Counted from the stretch's first letter, positions 9,236-17,985 are shown. The stretch is 64,000 bases of DNA from DATDPM01 sp963841995 (GCA_963841995.1 CAWJEX010000019.1:62001-126000), one strand, 5' to 3'. Numbers and translations are program-made. Notes: a model not told the origin generated them from the sequence alone.

Positions 9236-10186
9236 TATCGCGCCAACTAACTGCGAACCAATCACGCAGCGCGCTCGCCTTCATACAATCGCAGTCGCGA
9301 TTTTCGCGGTCCGGCGCTGCCGCTTGCGCCGACACACGCGACTGCATCGCGCGAAGGTTTTTCGCAAAAGGTTACAACCTTAAGGATTGGTAAAAATTCA
9401 CACTTTGTTAAGCCATTTAAATCGACACTGACACGAACAAGGAAACGACTTTTGCAACCGAAAACTGCGATCCCCATGAAAGGCATCATCGCAAAATTGG
9501 GCCCAATCCTTAGCCCCTGTGGCCAAAGCCGGACCGACGAGCCTCCCCGCCGTCGAATCCGGCGATTTTTGGGTCCTTCGTCGGTTGCCAGCACTCCGGG
9601 TGCCAGCCAGACCACCCGGATCGAGATCAAGGCCGTCCCACCCTACTTTCCCAAGTTTCTCACAGCCTTGGGCAAGGGGACGGCTGAGGTTTGGGCAATG
9701 TAGCTGCGCACAGCTCATATTGCCCGGACCGTTCCCTCCCCCGAACCGGTCCGTCGGATTCTCCGGCCCGCCCCCACCGTTTCGACGGGGGCCGGAAAAA
9801 ACCGCGGACCGGATTTTTTTGTCCTGAATGCACCGGTACTTTTCTTTTAAAGCCCGAGCACTTTCTCCGAACGCCTTGTGATGATTGATCTTCAATTCTA
9901 ATTGGTGCAATTGGGGCGGAGAAGCTGCGCGATGTGTTAATTTTTCGAAAATGCCTTCATAAAGTGGCAATGCTTTTCATGGCATGCTAAGATTATACTT
10001 AGTTGGCTAATGGCGCGGATGTACCGAGGCGCCTCGGGATGAGCGGGTGTAGGGACCCCACATCAAGAAAATGCCGATCTGATCCAGAACACGACGACCG
10101 CGCCGATAAGATGCGGCATATACATCGGAGGCTCGCGCGCAATGGGGGAAGCGCGCAGAGCATGTTCATTTTTTGGGAGAACCTTC
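9236..10186. other. Long intergenic stretch (951 bp) with structured-RNA signals
   Basis: No convincing coding frame: the open frames here have no recognisable motifs and poor codon character. The stretch holds an A/T-rich patch near 9366-9420, an attenuator-like hairpin set with a T run at 9725-9820, and an interrupted inverted repeat CTAAG-6 nt-CTTAG at 9987-10002, roughly 185 bp before the phasin start. It probably contains the phasin promoter and possibly a small RNA. Confidence 0.5.
9725..9820 (+). ncRNA. Attenuator-like structured leader or small RNA ending in an intrinsic terminator
   Basis: CCGGTCCG (9746-9753) is complementary to CGGACCGG (9805-9812), which is followed by A and seven T (9814-9820), an intrinsic-terminator layout. 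A GC-rich hairpin lies inside it (CCCCC at 9771-9775 with GGGGG at 9787-9791, closed by CCGG on both sides). Upstream, CGGACCG (9725-9731) can pair with the same 9747-9753 segment, so two exclusive foldings are possible. No peptide or known riboswitch motif was recognised. Transcription on + is inferred only from the T run. Confidence 0.45.
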
Positions 10187-10708
10187 ATGACTGCGAAAAA
10201 TAGCCCCACCAACTTATTCGCCATGATCGACGACACCATGGCGATGCGGGAGATGATCGAGAGTCAGACAGAGGGCATGCGCAAAGCCCAGGCTGAGCTC
10301 TTGGAAGGTGTCGAAGAGATTACACGCGATTGGCTGGACCGCCGGCGTGAGGACAATGAAACGGCACTCAAAGCAGCGGAACGGATGACGTCTTCGGGCG
10401 ATGTGAGTGAAATGCTGGTCGCCTATTTCGATTGGCTGGGCGGGGCGGTGCGCCGCTTGACCGGTGACGCAACGGCCCTGAGCGAAAAATACTTCGAGAT
10501 TACGGCGTCAGTGGCCATGGCAGGGCGCAACGGTGCGTCCGCGCCGCGAATCCAAAAGACGGCCCAAACCTCAAAACCGAAGACCAAGGCCAAAGCGAAA
10601 GAGAGTCAGACCAAGGCGAAAGAAATCGAGACCAAGCCACAAACGGCAGTGCAACAGGTTGCCGCCGCGCAGCAGGCGATCATTCAAAAGCAAAGGCTGG
10701 CGAGCTAA
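10187..10708 (+). CDS. Phasin-family protein
   Basis: The 173-residue protein has a helical, amphipathic N-terminal two thirds (IESQTEGMRKAQAELL ... VAYFDWLGGAVRRLTGDATALSEKYFEI), the layout of the alphaproteobacterial phasin_2-type granule protein. The C-terminal tail is rich in Lys, Ala and Gln (repeats of KTKAKAKE type, from about residue 130). Phasins coat polyhydroxyalkanoate granules and are cytoplasmic. The ATG at 10187 is preferred over the longer frame from 10142 because GGGAGA lies 7 bp upstream. No pha genes adjoin it. An intrinsic terminator follows at 10749. Confidence 0.8.
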   Translation: MTAKNSPTNLFAMIDDTMAMREMIESQTEGMRKAQAELLEGVEEITRDWLDRRREDNETALKAAERMTSSGDVSEMLVAYFDWLGGAVRRLTGDATALSEKYFEITASVAMAGRNGASAPRIQKTAQTSKPKTKAKAKESQTKAKEIETKPQTAVQQVAAAQQAIIQKQRLAS

Positions 10709-10748
10709 ACGAAATTCGCGGCCCGAGTTCATCAGGGAAGAAATAGCG

Positions 10749-10784
10749 AAGCGGACGCGCAAGGCGCGTCCGCTTCTGATTTTC
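10749..10784 (+). terminator. Intrinsic terminator after the phasin gene
   Basis: A perfect 12-bp stem, AAGCGGACGCGC (10749-10760) and GCGCGTCCGCTT (10764-10775), with a 3-nt AAG loop, followed by a short T-rich tail (CTGATTTTC). It lies 40 bp past the phasin stop and could also serve the convergent fliD-like gene. Confidence 0.8.
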
Positions 10785-10844
10785 ATACAGATCGTGTGTC
10801 CGTGAAGTCGCTCGCGCGGAACCCGCCGAAGCGAAACCCTCGTA

Positions 10845-11807
10845 TTAAGCCAGAAGTGAGATGGATCCGGCCGGCATCGTCATGTTCGACGTCCCGGTGG
10901 TCGATGTTCCGGTATCGCTCGAACCGGCCGCCGGCGTTGCCGGCTGCAAACCCAACAAGCTCGCCAGCGCCGTCGAATTCTGAGTGCCGGCGGTCGGCAG
11001 TTGCGGCAAAAGATTCGACTGATCGGAACTCCCGGTCAGATTGAATGTCTGCTGGGCGAGATCGCCGAGCATCTGGCTCGTGATCTGGGCCTCCATCAAC
11101 GCCAGGTATTCCGCAATTGCCTGCTGTTGCTGAGCGCTGGCCTTGTTGCTTGCCGTGCTATTGGCCTGCAGCATCGGCTGTTGCTCGGTCAGGGTCTCGC
11201 GCTCGGAAGCGATGGCTCCATCCGGGCCGGAATATTGCGTCGCCACCTGATCGAGGGATTGCGCCGCCTGATTCAGGAGCGAGGCGGTGTCGCCCGGGTC
11301 TGCCGTAAAGGCCTGCTGCAAGGCATTGGTATCCAGCGACAGCGTGCCGTCCGAATTTTTCGTGATGCCGATGCTATTAAGGCCGCCCAAGGTATTGGAC
11401 AGGACATTGCCTTCGCTCTGGGCCAACGCGTTCACAACGTTGCTGGCGACCCCGTCGCCGGCGAGCGAACCGGAGGTTCCGGTCAGATTCGAGATCGTCG
11501 TCACCAGCGTATTGTAGGCATCGACGAATTGCTGCGCGGCGGTCGCAACATCGCTCGCGCTGCCGCTCGCTTCCTGCTGCTGGACGCCCTGAAGCGACGC
11601 ATCGAACGCCGTCAGCGCCGTCAGCAATTGGTTGAGGCCGGTGATGTGATTCTGATTGGCCTGCAGCTCCGTGCTCTGCGGCGTCGGCGTGTTCGCGGCT
11701 TGCTGCGCCGCCGCTGCGGCTTGTTCGATCACCGACAGCGGATCTAGGCCCTGACTGCCGGTCGAGGGACTGGACGTGAAGGGAAGAAGACTGGAAATCG
11801 TGCTCAT
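10845..11807 (-). CDS. FliD C-terminal-like (flagellar cap-like) protein, short orphan form
   Basis: The 320-residue protein is Ala/Gln/Ser/Thr-rich. Its central part matches the FliD C-terminal pattern: FVDAYNTLVTTISNLTG, then GDGVASNVVNALAQ, then LNSIGITKNSDGTLSLD followed by LQQAFTADP. The usual N-terminal and D2/D3 regions of hook-associated protein 2 (over 450 residues) are absent. Strong AAGGAGGG ribosome-binding site 5 bp before the ATG. No other flagellar genes are nearby, so it may be a solitary secreted or cap-like protein and not part of a flagellum operon. Confidence 0.6.
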   Translation of the reverse strand: MSTISSLLPFTSSPSTGSQGLDPLSVIEQAAAAAQQAANTPTPQSTELQANQNHITGLNQLLTALTAFDASLQGVQQQEASGSASDVATAAQQFVDAYNTLVTTISNLTGTSGSLAGDGVASNVVNALAQSEGNVLSNTLGGLNSIGITKNSDGTLSLDTNALQQAFTADPGDTASLLNQAAQSLDQVATQYSGPDGAIASERETLTEQQPMLQANSTASNKASAQQQQAIAEYLALMEAQITSQMLGDLAQQTFNLTGSSDQSNLLPQLPTAGTQNSTALASLLGLQPATPAAGSSDTGTSTTGTSNMTMPAGSISLLA

Positions 11808-12083
11808 CGCGCCCTCCTTGTGCCGTTACACGCCATCCCTCTCCCTCTTTCGCGCCGGCCCGCACGGAAAATCCGTCGGAGACGACCGCAAGCGATTGAG
11901 TTGGCGATTTGGCCTTCTTGGCATGGTGCGTCGGAACTTGCGCTCCGCTTCGCGCCTTATCCGGGCATTTCAGCCGGGATCGTCCTAATTATCCTGGACG
12001 GATGGAGGCTAGGCGAAAACTCTTAAAGTCGCCTTAAGGATTCCTGCATGCACACTATGGTTAATCGCGCTTTAACCACAAAT

Positions 12084-12248
12084 CTAAGCATGGACCAGAA
12101 TGTAATAGATCACATAAAGCCAGCCGAGAATCCCGTCGATGATCGCCCACAGGACCGAGTGATTGTTGGTATAGGAAATCGCGATCGCCAGGGCCGAACC
12201 GAATCCGATTCCGTATCTGACGACTCGCACGCCGTAATATCCGTTCAT
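12084..12248 (-). CDS. Small two-helix membrane protein, unknown function
   Basis: A 54-residue protein, MNGYYGVRVVRYGIGFG onwards, with two hydrophobic stretches (about 14-24 and 31-52) and aromatic residues at the membrane edges. GGAGG lies 4 bp before the ATG at 12248, which decides this start over the longer upstream frame. The sequence looks conserved in style, but I do not assign a function. It stands alone between the fliD-like gene and a divergent gene remnant. Confidence 0.6.
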   Translation of the reverse strand: MNGYYGVRVVRYGIGFGSALAIAISYTNNHSVLWAIIDGILGWLYVIYYILVHA

Positions 12249-12526
12249 CGTTCCTCCGTTGTCATCGTCCAAAATGATTGCCGCGGCACGGTGGCCGGCG
12301 ACTGCCGCCGCCATAGGATCAGATTAGCGTCTTTCACCGGCGGTGTCGGCAGAAAGCGGCGATCGTCCCAAATCGCCCAATGGCGCGGACCTCGGCGTCA
12401 GGCCCGTCGCGGAACAAACCTCTATCCACGCGGCAGAATCGTTGTATATTTTCTTGGCGTGGCCACGCAGCTTGGGGACAGGCGCAGCCGCCGGGTTGGT
12501 GGATCCGGCGGCAGGAGGGAGCCTGT

Positions 12527-12859
12527 ATGGCCTCGACTTCAATCGTTGACGAGCTCGAAAGGGATTTCGCACGCTGCCGAGACATGGATGAGTCTTTGGC
12601 CGAGCGGCTTTCCTCCTTGGCCGATATCATTCGCGCCAAGACCCCGCAATTCGCCGAAGGAGTCGACTGGCTGGTGTCCCGGCTCAAATTGCCAACAAAC
12701 AAAACTTCCCTATGCCCGCGAGACAGCACTCGTTGTCCGGTCCAGCACCGCGACGAGTTGCGACCAGTTCGAACTCTCCTAAGGACTTTTGTAGACGTGC
12801 CTGGACCGCTTCCCAACGCGGCAGTGCGAGTTGCATCTGCTTTCGCCCCTTTCGCGTAA
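12527..12859 (+). pseudogene. N-terminal remnant of an unidentified (possibly peroxiredoxin-like) protein
   Basis: The ATG at 12527 has a GGAGGGA ribosome-binding site and about 50 protein-like residues (SIVDELERDFARC ... RAKTPQFAEGVDWLVSRL) that resemble the helical N terminus of alphaproteobacterial AhpC/TSA-like proteins; this resemblance is from memory and weak. After about residue 55 the frame runs antisense through the 3' end of the marR gene and becomes Cys/Arg-rich non-protein-like sequence. The likely reading is a deletion that removed the rest of the gene, with the breakpoint near 12690-12710. Confidence 0.45.
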
Positions 12860-13166
12860 GGCTGAACTGGCGTTCCCGCCGGTCGCGACCGGGAACGCCG
12901 ACAATCCAGTCGTTTTTTTCCATGAGCTTCAGGGTCCGGCTCAGACTCGTGCTGTCCATCGCCAGCACATGCCCAAGATCGCCTTGGGTGATCGACCCGA
13001 TCTGGTCGAGAACCTGCATAATCGTAAACTGGGTGACGCGCAGATCGAGCGGGCGCAGGGCTTCGTCGTAGAGCTGCGTTACCGCGCGGGCGGTCCGACG
13101 CAGCGCCGCGCATCCGCAGGGAAGCGACGGCAGCGCATTCGTGGCCAGTCGAGAAGCTTTTCGCAT
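12684..13166 (-). CDS. MarR-family transcriptional regulator, C terminus shifted by one base
   Basis: Winged-helix regulator: helices in TARAVTQLYDEALRPLDLRV, recognition region GSITQGDLGHVLAMDSTSLS, wing GRDRRERQFSLTRKG. The start at 13166 gives a normal N terminus and lies at the predicted transcription start (see promoter). At about 12766 the frame departs from the family: removing one base gives EWSQLVAVLDRTTSAVSRA and a stop at 12710-12712, a typical MarR C-terminal helix. As read, the last 30 residues are aberrant (GAGPDNECCLAG). Function of the regulon is unknown. Confidence 0.8.
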   Translation of the reverse strand: MRKASRLATNALPSLPCGCAALRRTARAVTQLYDEALRPLDLRVTQFTIMQVLDQIGSITQGDLGHVLAMDSTSLSRTLKLMEKNDWIVGVPGRDRRERQFSLTRKGRKQMQLALPRWEAVQARLQKSLGEFELVATRRGAGPDNECCLAGIGKFCLLAI

Positions 13167-13168
13167 AA

Positions 13169-13202
13169 TATATGCATATACATCTTTATGGACCGATGTC
13201 AA
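13169..13202 (-). promoter_or_regulatory. marR promoter with palindromic operator, predicted leaderless transcript
   Basis: On the minus strand TTGACA (13202-13197) is followed after 16 bp by TATATG (13180-13175). A perfect 12-bp palindrome, TATATGCATATA (13169-13180), covers the -10 element and ends 3 bp before the ATG at 13166. Transcription would begin at or next to the start codon, and no Shine-Dalgarno is present. The placement suits autorepression by the encoded MarR dimer. Confidence 0.6.
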
Positions 13203-13552
13203 TTGGTCTTCATCGGCCTGCGAATTCAAGCGATCGACCGCAAATCCTAGGGATTTAAGGGAGGCGACGGGAGATGGGCGCGGATCGAGGCCATGACCGC
13301 GGCGGCGGCGCCTCGATTCGGGCCGAATCTCAATTCACGTAGCGCGACCAGTCGGCGGCGCGCAGCATGTTGGCCAGCAAATTGGCGGGCGCCTCCCGCC
13401 GGCGACCCACTATCATCGGGGCCCAGCCGAACCCGGCAACTATAACTTTTGTGCATAGAAACCATCACCCAACGGCATTTCCGTAACAGGGCGATGACGG
13501 ACATGATGCCGGCCATCGGTTCCGCATTCACGACAGCAACAGGAGATTTTCG
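13203..13552. other. Intergenic, 350 bp
   Basis: No gene is supported. The right end carries the AGGAG ribosome-binding site of the EF-hand gene; an A/T-rich patch near 13438-13452 may hold its promoter but has no clear -35/-10 pair. Confidence 0.5.
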
Positions 13553-13888
13553 ATGACCAAGCTCAAGACATTACGCAGCGCCCTGATGGCGGGAGTCGCC
13601 ATCGCCGTTCTCGCCGGCTCTGCGTTCGCCCAAGGCTTCATGCCGTGGGACGACATCCTCACCAAAGCCATGGCCGGCAAGCAGGGCATGACCATGGAAA
13701 TGATGCACGACTTTGCGACGCGCGAGAAGCAATTCACGGGGTTCGAGCCGTTCATGGTCTCGCACTTCAAAGAAATCGATACCGACAATGACGGCGATAT
13801 CACCATGGCGGAAATGCATGCCTGGATGGACGCGCACAAGATGTCGGGCAAGGACCTCACCGCCGCCTGGTACGAACCGGCCCGGTAG
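13553..13888 (+). CDS. Exported EF-hand calcium-binding protein
   Basis: A 111-residue protein with a signal peptide (core LMAGVAIAVLAGSAFA, cleavage near residue 26) and one canonical EF-hand loop, DTDNDGDITMAE, at about residues 76-87. The middle is Met-rich (GMTMEMMHDF). Such small periplasmic calmodulin-like proteins are common in alphaproteobacteria; their role is mostly unknown. AGGAG lies 9 bp upstream of the ATG. It is monocistronic, closed by a strong terminator at 13920. Confidence 0.85.
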   Translation: MTKLKTLRSALMAGVAIAVLAGSAFAQGFMPWDDILTKAMAGKQGMTMEMMHDFATREKQFTGFEPFMVSHFKEIDTDNDGDITMAEMHAWMDAHKMSGKDLTAAWYEPAR

Positions 13889-13919
13889 TCGCTTCCAAAA
13901 TTATATTAGAACGTCGGTG

Positions 13920-13952
13920 AAAGCCCGCCCGATCAGGGTGGGCTTTCTTTTT
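13920..13952 (+). terminator. Intrinsic terminator of the EF-hand gene
   Basis: AAAGCCCGCCC (13920-13930) pairs with GGGTGGGCTTT (13936-13946) with one G-T pair and a GATCA loop, followed by CTTTTTG. Confidence 0.85.
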
Positions 13953-14432
13953 GCCCGGCGCCAACCTGTCCGAGTTCTACGTCGTCGCCGCATGCGGACT
14001 TTGTTCGGTCATAACTTTCACACATCGAATCAATTCGGAATCGGCATTTCCGCGCTGGCGCTGTGTACCGCATGTTCAAGCTGGGTCAACGTCGCTCACA
14101 TCCCGCCAAGGACACCCCGTAACGACGGGCGCTATCCCGGATAACAATGGCCACCGAAGTGCTCACGCGAAGAGGCCACGAAGCTCGAACGATGCCGAGA
14201 AAAATTCACGGCACGACTGAGCGGAGGCCACCGGCGGGAACGGCCGAAAAGATGTCGTCGAGCAGGACATCCGCACCCGGCGATTCGCCGCGCGTAACCC
14301 TCCCTGCCCCGCACTGCGGCCCAGCACCACCACCCGAATCTTTGCCGCCGCCGGATTTTGCCCAGCCGCTCGATTCTTCCGATTCCGAACGACAAAGATC
14401 GCCCCGCCTTCGGCGTCCGGGACACCCTGACA
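13953..14432. other. Intergenic or decayed sequence, 480 bp
   Basis: Open frames cross this stretch on both strands but none has a ribosome-binding site, domain motif or consistent codon bias. It leads into the truncated LysR fragment and may be the remains of its lost neighbours. Confidence 0.4.
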
Positions 14433-14741
14433 TTGAGCCAGCTCCGCTATTTCATGGCGGTCTGCGACACCCTGAGTTTCACCGGTGCGGCCCGGAAATG
14501 CGGTATTTCCCAGCCGGCCCTTCTCCGCTCCATCCGGAAATTGGAAAACGCATTGGGCGCACGGCTGTTTCGCCTCGAACCCGCGCGGCGGCGCCCCACC
14601 GAACTGGCGCAGCTGCTCCGCCCACAATTGCAGATGATCCTCGCAAGCGCCGAGGCCGCAAAAGAAGCGGCCGGAAAATTCGCTTCGGAAAATCCAACGG
14701 CACGAACTCGAATGTGGAAGAGGCGTCGGCAGAAAGGCTGA
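14433..14741 (+). pseudogene. Truncated LysR-family regulator (HTH domain only)
   Basis: LTLSQLRYFMAVCDTLSFTGAA onwards is a standard LysR winged-helix domain (SQPALLRSIRKLENALGARLF), continuing to about residue 85, but the effector-binding domain is absent: the frame ends after 102 residues in a basic tail (TRMWKRRRQKG). The likely initiation codon is TTG at 14433; upstream frame is unlike protein. Intact LysR proteins are about 300 residues, so this is a remnant. It resembles the intact LysR gene at 15689 in its DNA-binding part and could be an old partial duplicate. Confidence 0.75.
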
Positions 14742-14904
14742 GGCCGCCGAAACGCCCCCGAGCCGCGCGATCTCGCCGTGCCGGCGCTATTCGACACTGG
14801 GTTCATCACATTCAGTTGTTCGAGCGTGACCCGGAATTGACCGCGGGAAAGCGGAAGCCCATGTACGATTGCTCGACCAAATACGGACCAGCGAGGATCG
14901 AACC

Positions 14905-15612
14905 ATGAATTGCCGTGTGGGTATTTTCAGCATCGCCGTGATCGTCTCGCTCCTTGCTTTGTCGCGGCTGCATCCCGCCCAGGCCGATAGCGAGGCGGTG
15001 CGGTTGCCGGCGCCACCGTCAGCCCCCGGCCCCAGCGCAACCGCCGCCGGGCTTGAGACCGCGGTGCTGTCGGGCGGCTGCTTCTGGGGCGTGCAAGGCG
15101 TGTTCGAGCACGTCCAAGGCGTCGAGAAAGTTCTCGCCGGCTATGCCGGCGGCGACGCCGCGACCGCCAATTACGAAGCGGTCAGCACCGGCGAGACCGG
15201 CCACGCGGAATTGGTGCAGATCAAATTCGATCCGAAGGTCATTTCCTACGGCCAGATCCTCAACATCTTCTTTTCGGTGGTTCTCGACCCGACCGAATTG
15301 AACATGCAGGGCCCCGACGAAGGCACCCAATATCGCTCCGAGGTCTTTTACACCAGCGAGACCCAGCGGCAGATCGCCGAGGCTTATATCCAGCAGCTCG
15401 ACCAGGCGAAAATCTTCAGCCGGCCGATCGTAACAAGGGTCGATCCGGATCCCGGATTCTTCCCTGCCGAGAACTATCACCAGGACTTTTTGGTTCGCCA
15501 CCCCGACCACGGCTACATCCTCATCAACGATCTGCCGAAAGTCGCGAATTTGAAGCGGCTGTTTCTGGAGCTCTATCGGGACGAGCCCGTCCTGGCGTTG
15601 GCGCCGTCTTAG
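14905..15612 (+). CDS. msrA: Peptide methionine-S-sulfoxide reductase MsrA, exported form
   Basis: Reduces methionine-S-sulfoxide in proteins. The 235-residue protein has an N-terminal hydrophobic export segment (IAVIVSLLALSRL, cleavage near AQA) ahead of the MsrA domain. The catalytic motif GGCFWG lies at about residue 58; the family sequence EVFYTSETQRQIAE and ENYHQDF follow. The signal segment points to periplasmic repair. The ATG at 14905 is chosen because GAGGAT lies 8 bp upstream and it gives the full signal peptide. Confidence 0.95.
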   Translation: MNCRVGIFSIAVIVSLLALSRLHPAQADSEAVRLPAPPSAPGPSATAAGLETAVLSGGCFWGVQGVFEHVQGVEKVLAGYAGGDAATANYEAVSTGETGHAELVQIKFDPKVISYGQILNIFFSVVLDPTELNMQGPDEGTQYRSEVFYTSETQRQIAEAYIQQLDQAKIFSRPIVTRVDPDPGFFPAENYHQDFLVRHPDHGYILINDLPKVANLKRLFLELYRDEPVLALAPS

Positions 15613-15660
15613 GCCCTGGTTACATAGGCGTATCGGGTTGCGTTGCGGCGATTAGAAAGA

Positions 15661-15696
15661 CCCGCCCAACTCACCGCTCCCGCCCAACTCAGTGAT
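15661..15696. repeat. 18-bp tandem duplication covering a LysR stop codon
   Basis: CCCGCCCAACTCACCGCT (15661-15678) is followed directly by CCCGCCCAACTCAGTGAT (15679-15696). The minus-strand LysR stop TGA (15689-15691) lies in the second copy, and the first copy carries the same TGA 18 bp further on. Confidence 0.85.
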
Positions 15697-16579
15697 CCCG
15701 AACATATCGGCCCCAATCGTGGGTGCGAACGGCCTTCACGAAACTCGTAATGGCCGGGGAGAAGTGCCGCCCGGCGATGGAGACCAGGGAAATTTCCCGG
15801 GTAATCCCCGGCTCGACGGGCCGCGTGACCACGCCGGGAATGACCGGCGAGAATTCCGGCAGGAAGCACAAACCAAAACCCGCCGCCACCATCATCTGAA
15901 TCCAATCTTCCCGCTCGCTGCGATAGGTTTCGCGCAACTTGACGCCGCGCGTCGTGCACAGCGCGTCCAAGGGATTCTCGAATTCGCAATTGATCCGGGT
16001 GAGATAGCTCTCCCCCGCCAATTCGGCCGGATGGACGGTGTCTTGCGATTCGAAACGGTGGCCCATGGGAAAGGCGACGCAAAACCGCTCTTTGTAGAGC
16101 GGATCGACATTGAGCCGCTCGTTGAACGGGCCGGGCTGGGCCATGATCGCGACATCGAGTTTCCCGTCGAGGATCATGTCGGAAAGCCGGACCGGCACGC
16201 CTTCGATCAGGCTGAGCTCGACGCCCGGCTTGGCGGCGCGGAAGCCTTCGAGGAAACCGATGAACCGCGCTGGGCCGATCGTGCACATGATGCCGAGATT
16301 GATGCTCGCCTTGTCGAGGGTCAGGAATTCCGACGCCGTGGTTCGGACACTTTCCGTATCGGTCATGATCCGCTCGAGCTGCGGCATCAGCAGATGCCCG
16401 AAATCGCTCAAATGGGTGAGATTGCGCTCGCGCCGGAACAATATCCCGCCCAATTCCTCTTCGAGTTTCTGAATACCGCGGGTCAGCGCCGGCTGCGAGA
16501 CATTGCACAGCTCCGCCGCCTTGCTGAAATTCAGCGTCTTGCACATGGCGAGGAAGTAGCGGATTTGGTAGATTTCCAT
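15689..16579 (-). CDS. LysR-family transcriptional regulator
   Basis: A 296-residue protein of full family length: N-terminal winged helix (MEIYQIRYFLAMCKTLNFSKAAEL ... SQPALTRGIQKLEEELGG) and a two-lobe effector domain with INLGIMCTIGPARFIGF and FVKAVRTHDWGRY at the end. The ligand is unknown. It is convergent with msrA and divergent from the aquaporin locus, either of which could be a target. The 5' frame is open to 16607, but the ATG at 16579 matches the family N terminus. Confidence 0.92.
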   Translation of the reverse strand: MEIYQIRYFLAMCKTLNFSKAAELCNVSQPALTRGIQKLEEELGGILFRRERNLTHLSDFGHLLMPQLERIMTDTESVRTTASEFLTLDKASINLGIMCTIGPARFIGFLEGFRAAKPGVELSLIEGVPVRLSDMILDGKLDVAIMAQPGPFNERLNVDPLYKERFCVAFPMGHRFESQDTVHPAELAGESYLTRINCEFENPLDALCTTRGVKLRETYRSEREDWIQMMVAAGFGLCFLPEFSPVIPGVVTRPVEPGITREISLVSIAGRHFSPAITSFVKAVRTHDWGRYVRDH

Positions 16580-16833
16580 CGGGCACCGGCTGATTTGCTG
16601 ACGCCATTATAACGTCCCGGTACGATCGACGCGCCCATCATCTTGCCATGCGCGGGAAAGTTATTTGTGCGCGCCGCTTATAACCGGCGCGCATCGAGCA
16701 TGCCCAACTTGATATCCCAACCCAATGGCCGCTGGATCCGTTTCGCGAGCTGGCGCATCGTCCTGCGGCGGAAGGGAAAGTCTTCGGGCCGGCATAAAAC
16801 TGTTTCAAAAAAATTGTTTCAAGAGGGGATGCG

Positions 16834-17525
16834 ATGAACAAGCGTTTGTCGGCGGAATTTCTCGGCACATTCTGGCTGGTCTTGGGCGGCTGCGGCAGCG
16901 CGGTCTTGGCGGCGGCGTTTCCCAATCTCGGCATCGGCTTCGCGGGCGTGGCGCTTGCCTTCGGCCTCACGGTCGTGACCATGGCTTATGCGGTCGGTCC
17001 TATTTCCGGCGGCCATTTCAATCCGGCGGTTTCAGTCGGGCTTGCGATAGGCGGGCGCTTTTCCAAAGCTGAGCTTCTGCCTTATATCGTCGTCCTGGTT
17101 TTGGGCGCGATTGCCGCCGCCGCAGTTCTCTATGTGATTGCCAGCGGCAAGGCGGGATTCGACGTCTCGGCCGGATTCGCCGCCAACGGCTACGGCGAAC
17201 ATTCGCCGGGCGGCTACCCCTGCAATCGGCGGCGGTCTGCGAAGTGGTGATGACCTTCATGTTCCTGATCGTCATCCTTGGTCTTACCGACGAGCGCGCA
17301 CCGAAAGGATTTGCGCCGCTGGCCATCGGGCTTTGCCTGACCCTCATCCATCTCATCAGCATTCCGGTGACCAACACGTCGGTCAATCCGGCGCGGAGCA
17401 CCGGCCAAGCGATCTTCGTCGGCGGCTGGGCGCTGCACCAACTCTGGCTGTTCTGGGTCGCACCCATCGTCGGCGCCGCGATCGCGGGCGTTACTTATAA
17501 GTGTTGTTTGGGTGACAGGGATTGA
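16834..17525 (+). pseudogene. aqpZ: Aquaporin Z-type water channel with one frameshift
   Basis: Joined over two frames this is a six-helix MIP channel: N-terminal LSAEFLGTFWLVLGGCG, first NPA motif in GGHFNPAVSVG (about residue 63), second in TSVNPARSTGQA, and selectivity-filter context GWALHQLWLFWVAP. The frame breaks at CCCC 17217-17220 (GGY then CNRR); a fifth C would give PLQSAAVCEVVMTFMFLIVI and continue to 17525. GAGGGG lies 5 bp before the ATG. As written, the protein stops after half the channel. Confidence 0.88.
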
Positions 17526-17587
17526 GGAAGCGGTGAAAGCGGCTATGGGCGGAAAATGCCGAAGTCACAAATTTTTGGTCCGCTTAC

Positions 17588-17985
17588 GTGAAAAACGTAT
17601 CGGACGTCCATAAGCAACTTTACGACTACACTAACTTTGTAGGACTTGAGGGAATTCTCAAGACACAGACGCTGTGGGCAGCTCATTACAAAGCTCTTAA
17701 CGATCTATCTGAAGTCGAGCACATGCGTGCAACGCTTGACGCAGTTCTTTGCCCTACGATCAAAGAATTACTACAAACTCGATCCAGGAACAGCCTACGT
17801 TTTAAACAAGCGTTGGATCGAGACAGGGGCTTCTTGCTTGTTCTCGTAACGAAGCGAAGAACCAAGTCGACATTTTGTACAAAGCCACATTCGGTGACAA
17901 TGGCAACGTTGACCCAATGTATGGACCGGCCGTGCGTCGCAAGAAGGATTTTCGAGGTAAGCGATTGTGGTCTTGCGTCAATGTA
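17588..17985 (+). pseudogene. Decayed DUF2971-like gene in an AT-richer patch
   Basis: The first 60 codons (QLYDYTNFVGLEGILKTQTLWA ... ALNDLSEVEHM) resemble the N terminus of DUF2971 proteins, which often begin with a Tyr-Thr motif and a Leu-Trp-Ala strand. Codons are AT-rich compared with neighbours, suggesting transfer. After about 17770 the similarity moves between frames (KLDPGTAYVLNKRW, then NQVDILYKATFGDNGNVDP) and no full protein can be rebuilt. An IS lies immediately downstream. Confidence 0.5.

Noticed and set aside
9398..9970. 190-codon minus-strand open frame in the long gap
   Set aside because: No domain motif, no ribosome-binding site, and it covers the hairpin/T-run structure; treated as non-coding.
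12334..13113. 259-codon minus-strand open frame
   Set aside because: Overlaps marR in a different frame and crosses into unrelated sequence; Arg/Ser-rich shadow composition.
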